This document shows positions 1 through 5,795 of a DNA stretch of 7,121 nt, in pieces (the stretch's first letter is position 1; the number at the start of each line of letters is the position of its first letter). The stretch is from positions 1-7,121 of the forward strand of contig SCPW01000116.1 of NCBI GenBank assembly GCA_004298605.1, read 5' to 3'. The notes below the pieces were generated by a model. That model had not been told where the DNA came from, searched no databases, and saw only the letters and a list, made by a program, of their open reading frames with translations. The position numbers were made by a program, and so were the translations under genes. Source of the stretch: Gallionella sp. (GTDB lineage: Bacteria; Pseudomonadota; Gammaproteobacteria; Burkholderiales; Gallionellaceae).

Positions 1-20
1 CAAACCCATCCCCACCCTAA

Positions 21-41
21 CCCTCCCCTTGAAGGGGAGGG
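21..41. repeat. Perfect C/G-rich palindrome, probable dispersed intergenic repeat
   Basis: Ten bases (21-30) pair perfectly with 32-41 around a single central G, giving CCCTCCCCTT and its complement. C-rich bases at 1-20 lead into it. From memory, CCCTCCCC/GGGGAGGG palindromes with similar C-rich flanks recur between genes in many betaproteobacteria, so this is probably one copy of a dispersed repeat; that cannot be checked here. No T-run follows on either strand, so it is not a standard intrinsic terminator. Confidence 0.55.
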
Positions 42-54
42 AATAAAACTGGAG

Positions 55-73
55 CGACCGTATCACACGGTCG
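55..73. other. Small hairpin, 6-bp stem
   Basis: CGACCG (55-60) is complementary to CGGTCG (68-73) across a 7-nt loop. It lies between the palindrome at 21-41 and the stronger stem at 87-105, so three inverted repeats follow one another in the first 105 bases. No function can be assigned; it may simply be part of the structured 3' region of the minus-strand genes. Confidence 0.35.
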
Positions 74-86
74 AACCTTACTTAGT

Positions 87-105
87 CCCCCGGCATAGCC
101 GGGGG
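87..105 (-). terminator. Hairpin just after the AlbA_2 gene, possible terminator
   Basis: CCCCCGGC (87-94) pairs perfectly with GCCGGGGG (98-105) over a 3-nt loop, a very stable 8-bp stem. It starts 6 nt beyond the stop codon of the minus-strand gene ending at 112, where a terminator would be expected. On the minus strand no T-run follows; on the plus strand only TTT follows. It is therefore not a textbook Rho-independent terminator, and a 3'-end-protecting stem or a weak bidirectional terminator is equally possible. Confidence 0.45.
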
Positions 106-111
106 TTTACC

Positions 112-585
112 TCACTGAATCAGCGTTTCCTTAAGCATCAAACCGCCAATCTCCTGGCGGGAGGCTTTGCGGGTCGTGCCGCCCGAGCGTATCCAGGCTT
201 CTTCAATGGATTTGCCGCGCCGATGCACGGGTTTGTTGCTCTGTTCTGGAATGAAAACAAACAGAAGCGCCACTCCGCGAAAATCAACCACCGCATGGTC
301 TATCGCCACCGGAGGCTCCACGGCATCGCGCCCGAGATTGGCGAGGGTGTTGACGATTTGAGCCACCTCGCCCTGTTCCACCCCCGCAAGGGTTGCATCG
401 TCCTGTACCCCAAACGCGAGGAAGCCGCCGTTCGGGTGATTGGCGAAAGCGATCAGGTGTTCGATCAGCCGTTCTCTGTTGCCGGTCAAGCCGGTTTTCC
501 AGTCAAGCTCGTTGAGCTCATGAGGAACCGGATCAAGGCTTTGTGCGAGCCAGTTCAGCGCGAGGGGAATCCAATGCTTTTTCAC
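112..585 (-). CDS. Small AlbA_2 / Schlafen-type domain protein
   Basis: This 157-residue protein consists almost entirely of one AlbA_2 (Schlafen AlbA-like, nucleic-acid-associated) domain. Visible family features are E23-x4-D28-W-K30, matching the usual E-x4-E-F-K with Asp for the second Glu; AFANHPNGG at 46-54; FGVQDD at 58-63; and the closing WIRSGGTTRKAS at 131-142. Many family members continue into a long C-terminal ATPase-like or winged-helix region; this one stops at residue 157 and is followed by a stable hairpin, so it looks like a genuine single-domain form, though ancient truncation is possible. The start is GTG (583-585), overlapping the upstream gene's TGA by 4 nt (GTGA), with AAGGGA six bases before it (592-597). 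Translational coupling to the DUF2130 gene is likely. Activity is unknown: AlbA_2-like folds occur in the RNase lobes of vertebrate Schlafens, but no catalysis can be claimed here. Confidence 0.85.
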   Translation of the reverse strand: MKKHWIPLALNWLAQSLDPVPHELNELDWKTGLTGNRERLIEHLIAFANHPNGGFLAFGVQDDATLAGVEQGEVAQIVNTLANLGRDAVEPPVAIDHAVVDFRGVALLFVFIPEQSNKPVHRRGKSIEEAWIRSGGTTRKASRQEIGGLMLKETLIQ

Positions 586-1871
586 CGGATGTCCCTTGTA
601 GCATCCATTCCAAGCGCCGGCAATTCCAAGCCCTCAATCTCCTGCAACGATTTCCCCGCAATCCCCTGCAAGTCGCCATACATGCCCACCGTTGCCCCCA
701 TCACCCGCTCGATCTGCTCTTCCCGTTTCGCCCATTGCTTCATGATGGCTTTTCTTTCCTTGTCGAGGTCTTCCTGCATGGTGGAAAACGCTTCGACGAT
801 GGCCTCCACCCGCTGGCGAAAACGCGGGCCGGTTAGGTACTGGTAAACCATTTCGGTTTTGGTTTGCTGGCCTTCGGTGGACTGCCGCGCAAGAGCCAGC
901 TCCAGCAATGACTGGCGCAAAATCATCGCCACCGGCAAGGCAGCGCGCGGGTGCGTTACCCAGACGCCTTCCATCAGTTCAAAGGTCTCCACGCCCTTCG
1001 GCAACACTTGGCTTACGATCACGGCGATTTCCGCCTTTGCGGTGCGCTGGTCGCCGCGCAGCTTTACCAGCCAGGCGTCGCTCCAGTTTTTGGTGCGCTT
1101 GAACTCCCACAAGATGGCGCCGCCAGACTGCCCGCCTGCGCCGACCACGCGGTGCAGCACATCACCGCCGAATTCGCCCTTGGGCACTGGCTCGATGGCA
1201 TCGAATGGAAATTTGCTGCGCAGCAGATTTTCGATTTCCAGTTCCTGCACTTCGCCCTGCAATTGTTGCGAGCCCTGCTCGGCACGGCGCTTGAGGTCTT
1301 CGATCTGTTTCTGCATCGCGGCGATGGTCTGCTCTTTCTCCATGACCTTGAGCTTCTGTTCGTCCTCGGCTTCTTTCTTGGCTTGGGTGCGGACATCGGT
1401 CAGTCCTTCCTGCACCCGTTTTTCCACCGTGAGTTCCAGTTCGCGTTTGGCGTCGTCGAGTTCGCGCTGCTTCTTGATGAGTTCGGCTTGCGCCTTCTGC
1501 GCTTCGGCCAGTTTTCCGTTGTTTGCTTTAAGTACTTCTTGCAATTCGGCCAGTTCGCGCGCCTTGTGTTCCAGCTCGGCAGCACTGGCAAGTTTGGCTT
1601 TTCTGGATTCCTCCGCAATCACGCGGGCGCGTTCCGCTTTCAACTGCGCGGCAACTTGGTCGGCCACCTGATCGTCGAGTTTGCGCTTGTCTTCGGCAAG
1701 CTGCTTTTCTTTGTCGCGCATGGCCTGTTCACGCTGGGCGATGTCGTTGTCTTTCTGCGCCAGTTGTTGCTCGAACTGTTTGCGTGTTGCTGCAATCAGC
1801 GGTGCGGCCAGCGATTCGGTGAGTTTGATCTCGGTCTTGCAGCTTGGGCAAGTGATGGTGGGTTCGGTCAT
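582..1871 (-). CDS. DUF2130 coiled-coil protein with nuclease-like core
   Basis: This 429-residue protein matches the DUF2130 family as I recognise it. A C-P-S-C knuckle sits at residues 8-11, but no second Cys pair is visible, so a complete zinc ribbon is not shown. Residues about 30-215 are an uninterrupted charged helix (Lys/Glu/Gln/Ala-rich), almost certainly a long coiled coil. The globular part follows (about 215-345), with GEFGGDVLHRVV at 232-243 and ILWEFKRTKNWSDAW at 253-267. D237, E256-x-K258 and Q275 are arranged like a PD-(D/E)xK nuclease active site; this is my inference, not a proven activity. Residues 350-390 form another charged helix. The ATG at 1869-1871 has GGGAG (1881-1885) nine bases upstream. 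It lies 45 nt after the toxin gene and overlaps the AlbA_2 gene by 4 nt. There is no signal peptide or membrane segment, so it is expected in the cytoplasm. Confidence 0.88.
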   Translation of the reverse strand: MTEPTITCPSCKTEIKLTESLAAPLIAATRKQFEQQLAQKDNDIAQREQAMRDKEKQLAEDKRKLDDQVADQVAAQLKAERARVIAEESRKAKLASAAELEHKARELAELQEVLKANNGKLAEAQKAQAELIKKQRELDDAKRELELTVEKRVQEGLTDVRTQAKKEAEDEQKLKVMEKEQTIAAMQKQIEDLKRRAEQGSQQLQGEVQELEIENLLRSKFPFDAIEPVPKGEFGGDVLHRVVGAGGQSGGAILWEFKRTKNWSDAWLVKLRGDQRTAKAEIAVIVSQVLPKGVETFELMEGVWVTHPRAALPVAMILRQSLLELALARQSTEGQQTKTEMVYQYLTGPRFRQRVEAIVEAFSTMQEDLDKERKAIMKQWAKREEQIERVMGATVGMYGDLQGIAGKSLQEIEGLELPALGMDATRDIR

Positions 1872-1916
1872 GGTTTGATTCTCCCGGTTAATTTTTTGCA
1901 GAGCAATGTATCGCAG

Positions 1917-2411
1917 TCAGGGAGTGGCTGACTGCTCAAGCGTAGCGATGGGAAGATACAGGCAAAGCGGGCTATCCACGCAGGCGATGAACCCCAGCCT
2001 GGAATAAAACGCTTTGGCCTTGTCGTGCTTGGCATCCAGCACCACGGCGTACAGCCCCACACGTTGTGAAAACTCCACGGCCAACCGCAGCGCAAACGCC
2101 AGCAAATCCTGCCCGATACCCTTGCCTTGGTGACGCACATCCACCGCCAGCCGCCCAATGCGCAAAACGGGCGCAGGATAGCGTGGCAATTTCTGTTGGG
2201 AAGACAGTGAAGAGGTGGCGATTTGACCGGCGCTCACGGTGATAAAACCGGTGACCGTCACGCCATCATCGGCGACCGCCACATAGGTTTTGCCGAAACC
2301 GCGCCGCTGTTGCTGCCCCGCTTGACGCAACAGAAACTCGTTCAGCGCGGCATCGCCGCAATCAAACCCATCGCGGCCGTGCTGCGCGCCCAGCAACCGT
2401 ATTGCGACCAT
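1917..2411 (-). CDS. GNAT acetyltransferase toxin, TacT/AtaT type
   Basis: A 164-residue single-domain GNAT protein. Family features are FDCGDAALNEFL (16-27), the hallmark N-terminal motif of GNAT toxins paired with RHH antitoxins; the acetyl-CoA pyrophosphate-binding loop RHQGKGIG (93-100) preceded by the strand LAVDV; and KAKAFYSRLGF (131-141), where Tyr136 sits at the position of the catalytic Tyr of this family. Characterised relatives acetylate the aminoacyl group of charged tRNAs and block translation; applying that here is family inference, and the target amino acid cannot be read from the sequence. The gene starts 15 nt after the DUF1778 antitoxin stop, the usual antitoxin-first order. 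The start site has only a weak AAGGG upstream, consistent with the toxin being translated less than its antitoxin. No truncation or loss of key residues is seen, so the module looks intact. Confidence 0.9.
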   Translation of the reverse strand: MVAIRLLGAQHGRDGFDCGDAALNEFLLRQAGQQQRRGFGKTYVAVADDGVTVTGFITVSAGQIATSSLSSQQKLPRYPAPVLRIGRLAVDVRHQGKGIGQDLLAFALRLAVEFSQRVGLYAVVLDAKHDKAKAFYSRLGFIACVDSPLCLYLPIATLEQSATP

Positions 2412-2426
2412 GCTTAGGGCGAACCC

Positions 2427-2693
2427 TTAACGGCGCGCCATGAGTTTGCGCAATGCGGCCTTGGGCTTGGGAGGGTGCTCCATGGATTCGGCGAATGCCT
2501 CGAAATCCCGCTGCGTCAGCAACAGCGTATCGTTCTCCGACACGATGCGCCGTGCCGCCTCATAAGCGTTTTGCAGCATGAAGCTGGAAACGGTTGTTCC
2601 CATCAGTGCTGCGGCACGTTCGATCATGGCCTTCGCGTCGGCGCTGGTGCGCAAATTGATTCGTGCTGCTTCATTGGCGATAGTGGCGGGCAT
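2427..2693 (-). CDS. DUF1778 (RHH) antitoxin, TacA type
   Basis: An 88-residue antitoxin. The N-terminal part (about 9-50), beginning ARINLRTSADAK, is a ribbon-helix-helix DNA-binding domain that normally dimerises on the module's own promoter. The C-terminal part, LTQRDFEAFAESMEHPPKP (59-77) followed by a Leu/Arg-rich end, is the toxin-wrapping segment typical of DUF1778 partners of GNAT toxins. I place the start at the ATG at 2691-2693 because a near-perfect AGGAGGA (2701-2707) sits seven bases upstream. A longer reading from 2744 would add 17 non-homologous residues and cover the promoter. It is the first gene of the minus-strand run and lies 15 nt before the toxin. Conditional autorepression by the toxin-antitoxin complex is expected from the family. 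Confidence 0.9.
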   Translation of the reverse strand: MPATIANEAARINLRTSADAKAMIERAAALMGTTVSSFMLQNAYEAARRIVSENDTLLLTQRDFEAFAESMEHPPKPKAALRKLMARR

Positions 2694-2700
2694 GGCAAAG

Positions 2701-2707
2701 TCCTCCT
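2701..2707 (-). promoter_or_regulatory. Strong ribosome binding site deciding the antitoxin start
   Basis: On the minus strand this reads AGGAGGA, with seven bases to the ATG at 2693. It is the strongest Shine-Dalgarno of the window's minus-strand genes and far better than that of the toxin, as expected when antitoxin must be made in excess. It fixes the 88-residue start over the longer frame. Confidence 0.85.
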
Positions 2708-2732
2708 GACAACAATGCGGGTATTGTACGTC
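2708..2732 (-). promoter_or_regulatory. Probable toxin-antitoxin promoter -10 and operator
   Basis: On the minus strand TACAAT (2728-2723) is one base from the consensus -10 box. A start a few bases beyond would give a leader of about 20 nt before the antitoxin ATG. No good -35 is seen 16-18 bases upstream, only T-rich sequence. Overlapping the -10 is an inverted repeat, ACAAT (2712-2716) with ATTGT (2723-2727), and the outer bases GAC/GTC extend it with a one-base offset. A palindrome covering the -10 box is where an RHH antitoxin would bind to repress its own operon. This is inferred from position and symmetry. Confidence 0.5.
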
Positions 2733-2797
2733 ATTTTTACGCACATTAAAAATAATGCCCGGTCAAAAACATGCATACGCATTTTTTTACTTTAGCT

Positions 2798-2824
2798 CTT
2801 GAAATCGAAAACTCCGCCCCAATT
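2798..2824 (+). promoter_or_regulatory. Sigma-32 (heat-shock) promoter of grpE
   Basis: CTTGAAA (2798-2804), a 12-base spacer and CCCCAATT (2817-2824) closely match the RpoH consensus of CTTGAAA, 12-15 bases, CCCCATNT; the only mismatch is the A at the sixth base of the -10. It lies 28 bases before the grpE ATG, leaving a short leader with the ribosome binding site. No CIRCE inverted repeat (TTAGCACTC with GAGTGCTAA) is present, so control by RpoH rather than HrcA is indicated. Confidence 0.8.
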
Positions 2825-2852
2825 AATCGCAAATCGAAATCTGGAGAACGCC

Positions 2853-3377
2853 ATGGAGCAAAACGATACAAACCCGTCAACCGAACAGCAAGCAGCCGCA
2901 ACAAATACCGCAGAAATCATGCCCAGCCTGGAAGAAATGCTCAAGGAAGCCGAGCGCAAAGGGCAGGAGCACTACGATGCCTGGATGTACGCCAAGGCCG
3001 AAGGCGAGAACATCCGCCGCCGTGCGATCGAAGATGTGAGCAAGGCGCAGAAATTCGCCGTGGAGCGTTTTTCCAACGAGATGCTGGCGGTGAAGGATAG
3101 TCTCGAAGCCGGGCTGGCGGTGGAAACCGCGACGGTGGAGAGCTTCAAGAGCGGTATGGAATTGACCCTCAAGCAGCTCGCCAGCGTGTTCGAGAAATTC
3201 AACATCAGCGAAATTAATCCGGTCGGCGAGAAGCTCGACCCGCACAAGCACCAGGCCATCGCGATGGTGGATAGCGACCAGCCCGCCAACACCGTGGTCG
3301 GTGTGATGCAGAAGGGTTATGCGCTGAATGACCGCGTGCTGCGCCCGGCGATGGTGACGGTGGCGAAAGCAAAATAG
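2853..3377 (+). CDS. grpE: GrpE, nucleotide exchange factor of DnaK
   Basis: A 174-residue GrpE that releases ADP from DnaK and so resets the Hsp70 cycle; it acts as a cytoplasmic dimer. The first 25 residues are polar and disordered. Residues about 26-90 are the long dimerising helix, about 90-118 the helix-bundle region, and about 119-172 the beta wing that contacts the DnaK nucleotide-binding domain. Family signatures are [17 protein letters not shown] (121-137) and the closing [18 protein letters not shown] (155-172). I chose the ATG at 2853, with GGAG at 2843-2846. A frame extension to a TTG at 2799 would begin inside the heat-shock -35 box and is not credible. It is slightly shorter than E. 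coli GrpE (197 residues), with all the difference in the variable N-terminus. First gene of the chaperone operon. Confidence 0.97.
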   Translation: MEQNDTNPSTEQQAAATNTAEIMPSLEEMLKEAERKGQEHYDAWMYAKAEGENIRRRAIEDVSKAQKFAVERFSNEMLAVKDSLEAGLAVETATVESFKSGMELTLKQLASVFEKFNISEINPVGEKLDPHKHQAIAMVDSDQPANTVVGVMQKGYALNDRVLRPAMVTVAKAK

Positions 3378-3383
3378 CGGCCC

Positions 3384-3412
3384 CTTGAAAAACCAAGCTC
3401 ACATCCCCAACT
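3384..3412 (+). promoter_or_regulatory. Second sigma-32-like promoter, in front of dnaK
   Basis: CTTGAAA (3384-3390), a 14-base spacer and CCCCAACT (3405-3412) again fit the RpoH consensus with a single mismatch, at the same -10 base as in the grpE promoter. It begins 7 nt after the grpE stop codon and ends 42 nt before the dnaK ATG. This would allow dnaK to be transcribed independently of grpE, in keeping with the large excess of DnaK over GrpE in cells. Confidence 0.7.
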
Positions 3413-3454
3413 TGCAAAACATCGAATCAACCAAATCACTCGAAAGGAAACATC

Positions 3455-5398
3455 ATGGGAAAAATTATCGGTATTGATCTGGGCACGACAAACTCCTGCG
3501 TGGCCATTATGGAAAACGGCAAGACCAAGGTGATCGAGAACGCCGAAGGCGCGCGCACCACACCGTCCATCATCGCTTACATGGAAGACGGCGAAGTGCT
3601 GGTCGGCGCGCCCGCCAAGCGCCAGGCTGTCACTAACCCGACCAATACGCTGTACGGCGTGAAGCGCCTGATCGGTCGCCGCTTCGACGAGAAGATGGTG
3701 CAGAAAGACATCGCCATGGTCCCGTTCAAGATCGTCAAAGCCAAGAACGGCGACGCTTGGGTCAAGGTGCGCGACAAGGAATTTTCCGCGCCGGAAATTT
3801 CCGCGCAAGTGCTGATGAAAATGAAAAAGACCGCCGAAGACTACCTCGGCGAGCCGGTGACCGAAGCGGTGATTACCGTTCCGGCTTACTTCAACGATTC
3901 GCAGCGCCAGGCCACCAAAGATGCCGGTCGCATCGCCGGTCTGGACGTGAAGCGCATCATCAACGAACCGACCGCAGCCGCGCTGGCTTTCGGCCTGGAC
4001 AAGCAGGAAGGCGACCGCAAGATCGCGGTGTATGACCTGGGCGGCGGCACCTTCGATATTTCCATCATCGACATCGCCGAGATAGAAGGCGAACACCAGT
4101 TTGAAGTCATGTCCACCAACGGCGACACCTTCCTCGGCGGCGAAGATTTCGACATGCGCGTGATCGACCATCTGGTCGAGGAATTCAAGAAGGAAAGCGG
4201 CATCGACCTGCGCAAGGACGTGCTGGCATTGCAGCGCCTGAAGGACGCGGCGGAAAAAGCCAAGATCGAACTGTCTTCCGCGCAGCAAACCGAAGTGAAC
4301 CTGCCCTACATCACCGCAGACGCCAGCGGCCCGAAACACCTCGCGGTGAAAATCACCCGCGCCAAGCTGGAAAGCCTGGTGGAAGACCTGATCGCGCGCA
4401 CCATCGAGCCGTGCAAGATCGCGATGAAGGATGCGGGTGTTAACGTGTCCGACATCGCCGACGTGATTCTGGTCGGCGGCCAGACCCGTATGCCGAAGGT
4501 GCAGGAAAAAGTGAAGGAATTTTTCGGCAAAGAGCCGCGCAAAGACGTGAACCCGGACGAGGCGGTCGCGGTGGGCGCAGCGATCCAGGGCGGTGTGCTG
4601 CAAGGCGAAGTGAAGGACGTGCTGTTGCTCGACGTGACCCCGCTCAGTTTGGGTATCGAGACCATGGGCGGCGTGATGACCAAGCTGATTAAAAAGAACA
4701 CCACGATCCCGACCAAGGCTTCGCAGGTGTTTTCCACCGCCGAAGATAACCAGAACGCGGTGACCATCCACGTGCTGCAAGGCGAGCGTGAAATCTCTTC
4801 CGGCAACAAGAGCTTGGGTCAATTCAACCTGTCCGATATCCCGCCCGCACCGCGCGGCATGCCGCAAATCGAAGTGACCTTCGACATCGACGCCAACGGC
4901 ATCCTGCACGTATCGGCGAAGGACAAAGCCACCGGCAAGGAAAACAAGATCAAAATCCAGGCCAGCTCCGGCTTGAGCGAAGAAGAAATTCAACGCATGG
5001 TGAACGATGCCGAATCCAACGCCGAAGAGGACCGCAAGGCCGTAGAACTGGTGGCCGCGCGCAACGGGCTCGATGCGCTGATCCACTCCACCCGGAAGTC
5101 GCTGAAAGAATACGGCGAACAACTGAGCGCGGATGAAAAAGGCAAGATCGAAACCGCCTTGAAGGACGCCGAAGAGGTGGTGAAAGCCAACGACAAGGAC
5201 GCCATCGACGCCAAGGCCGAAGCGCTGGCAACCGCCGCGCAAAAGCTGGGCGAAAAAATGTACGCCGCCGAGCAAGCCAAGGCGCAGGAAGGCGGTTGCG
5301 GAAGCTGCGGCCCCGGCGAAACCTGCTCCGACCAGAAGAAGGATGAAGGCGATGTGGTGGATGCGGAATTCACTGAGGTGAAGGGCGACAAGAAGTAA
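3455..5398 (+). CDS. dnaK: DnaK, Hsp70 chaperone
   Basis: A full-length 647-residue Hsp70 that binds unfolded peptides in an ATP-controlled cycle with DnaJ and GrpE. The ATPase domain (1 to about 385) shows [12 protein letters not shown] (6-17), [11 protein letters not shown] (170-180), the phosphate-2 motif [10 protein letters not shown] (194-203) with Thr199 at the E. coli autophosphorylation position, and [11 protein letters not shown] (338-348). The linker VLLLDV (389-394) is identical to that of E. coli. The peptide-binding beta domain spans about 396-505 and the helical lid about 508-605. The tail ends in the conserved VVDAEF motif (634-639). Oddity: the normally Gly/Ala-rich tail contains C615-x2-C618-x5-C624. 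Other cysteines are the common Cys15 and Cys320. The ATG at 3455 has AGGA (3445-3448) upstream. In the operon it is followed, unusually, by the four-helix-bundle cassette before dnaJ. Confidence 0.99.
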   Translation: MGKIIGIDLGTTNSCVAIMENGKTKVIENAEGARTTPSIIAYMEDGEVLVGAPAKRQAVTNPTNTLYGVKRLIGRRFDEKMVQKDIAMVPFKIVKAKNGDAWVKVRDKEFSAPEISAQVLMKMKKTAEDYLGEPVTEAVITVPAYFNDSQRQATKDAGRIAGLDVKRIINEPTAAALAFGLDKQEGDRKIAVYDLGGGTFDISIIDIAEIEGEHQFEVMSTNGDTFLGGEDFDMRVIDHLVEEFKKESGIDLRKDVLALQRLKDAAEKAKIELSSAQQTEVNLPYITADASGPKHLAVKITRAKLESLVEDLIARTIEPCKIAMKDAGVNVSDIADVILVGGQTRMPKVQEKVKEFFGKEPRKDVNPDEAVAVGAAIQGGVLQGEVKDVLLLDVTPLSLGIETMGGVMTKLIKKNTTIPTKASQVFSTAEDNQNAVTIHVLQGEREISSGNKSLGQFNLSDIPPAPRGMPQIEVTFDIDANGILHVSAKDKATGKENKIKIQASSGLSEEEIQRMVNDAESNAEEDRKAVELVAARNGLDALIHSTRKSLKEYGEQLSADEKGKIETALKDAEEVVKANDKDAIDAKAEALATAAQKLGEKMYAAEQAKAQEGGCGSCGPGETCSDQKKDEGDVVDAEFTEVKGDKK

Positions 5399-5402
5399 CG
5401 GC

Positions 5403-5432
5403 GAGAAGGGATAAGGGGGAAGGGAGAAGGGT
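5403..5432 (+). repeat. Left arm of the cassette inverted repeat; G-quadruplex motif
   Basis: This polypurine arm has four G-runs (5408-5410, 5415-5419, 5422-5424, 5429-5431) separated by 4, 2 and 4 bases, which satisfies the usual G3+N1-7 quadruplex rule on the mRNA-sense strand. Its GGAG (5423-5426) is also the Shine-Dalgarno of the GTG start at 5433. In RNA it could pair with the right arm or fold as a quadruplex, and either would hide the ribosome binding site. Confidence 0.75.
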
Positions 5433-5795
5433 GTGAAGCGGAGTCACCGCAACCTGAAAGCTTGGCAGCAGGCGATGGAAATGGTGACCGCAATTTACAC
5501 CGCAACATCTTCCTTTCCAGCCCAAGAAAAATTCGGGCTAAGCAGCCAACTACAGCGTGCGGCTGTCTCTGTTCCGGCAAACATCGCAGAAGGCTTTGCG
5601 CGCAATGGAACAAAAGAACTGCTGCACTTCTTAAGCATCGCGGCTGGTTCATTATCCGAATTAGATACATTGATCGAACTTGCCGCAAGATTGGGCTACC
5701 TGAATAACGCAGAGGAGTTGAACGGAAAAGTGGATGAAGTCTCGGGATTATTAATGGGGTTGTCGGCATCAATCAAACGTCGCGCAACTGCCTAA
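5433..5795 (+). CDS. Four-helix-bundle protein (S23 / 23S rRNA IVS family)
   Basis: A 120-residue helical protein of the family annotated as 'four helix bundle protein' or 'S23 ribosomal protein', first found as ORFs in 23S rRNA intervening sequences and structurally related to Avd of diversity-generating retroelements. Conserved signs are LKAWQQAM (8-15), the FP...EKFGL segment (28-36), SSQLQRAAVSVPANIAEG (37-54) and GSLSELDTLIELAARLGYL (72-90). The length and all motifs are intact, so it is under selection or recently arrived. Relatives form positively charged pentamer-like barrels suited to nucleic-acid binding; the molecular role is unknown. The GTG start (5433-5435) has GGAG six bases upstream, inside the left inverted-repeat arm. 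It sits between dnaK (34 nt away) and dnaJ (36 nt away), an odd place that suggests insertion. It is lower in GC than its neighbours. Confidence 0.93.
   Translation: MKRSHRNLKAWQQAMEMVTAIYTATSSFPAQEKFGLSSQLQRAAVSVPANIAEGFARNGTKELLHFLSIAAGSLSELDTLIELAARLGYLNNAEELNGKVDEVSGLLMGLSASIKRRATA

Noticed and set aside
223..846. A 207-codon plus-strand frame across the AlbA_2 and DUF2130 genes
   Set aside because: It crosses two well-supported minus-strand genes and shows no domain or ribosome binding site.
951..1931. A 326-codon open frame on the plus strand opposite the DUF2130 gene
   Set aside because: The translation is a low-complexity Leu/Phe/Gly mirror of the coiled-coil coding pattern. The minus-strand frame has a ribosome binding site, the family match and operon context.
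2694..2744. Longer antitoxin starting at 2744
   Set aside because: The extension has no family similarity, includes the -10 box and operator, and the AGGAGGA at 2701-2707 points to the ATG at 2693.
2771..2788. ATGC/GCAT mini-stem followed by seven T, terminator-like on the plus strand
   Set aside because: The stem is only 4 bp and no plus-strand gene precedes it, so there is nothing to terminate.
2799..2852. Longer GrpE starting at TTG 2799
   Set aside because: This start lies inside the -35 box of the heat-shock promoter. The ATG at 2853 has a proper ribosome binding site.
3317..5275. A 652-codon open frame on the minus strand opposite dnaK
   Set aside because: It is antisense to a certain dnaK gene. 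Long open frames opposite dnaK are a known by-product of its codon use and have been misannotated as glutamate dehydrogenase-like proteins. The translation is His/Phe/Gly-rich with no recognisable domain.
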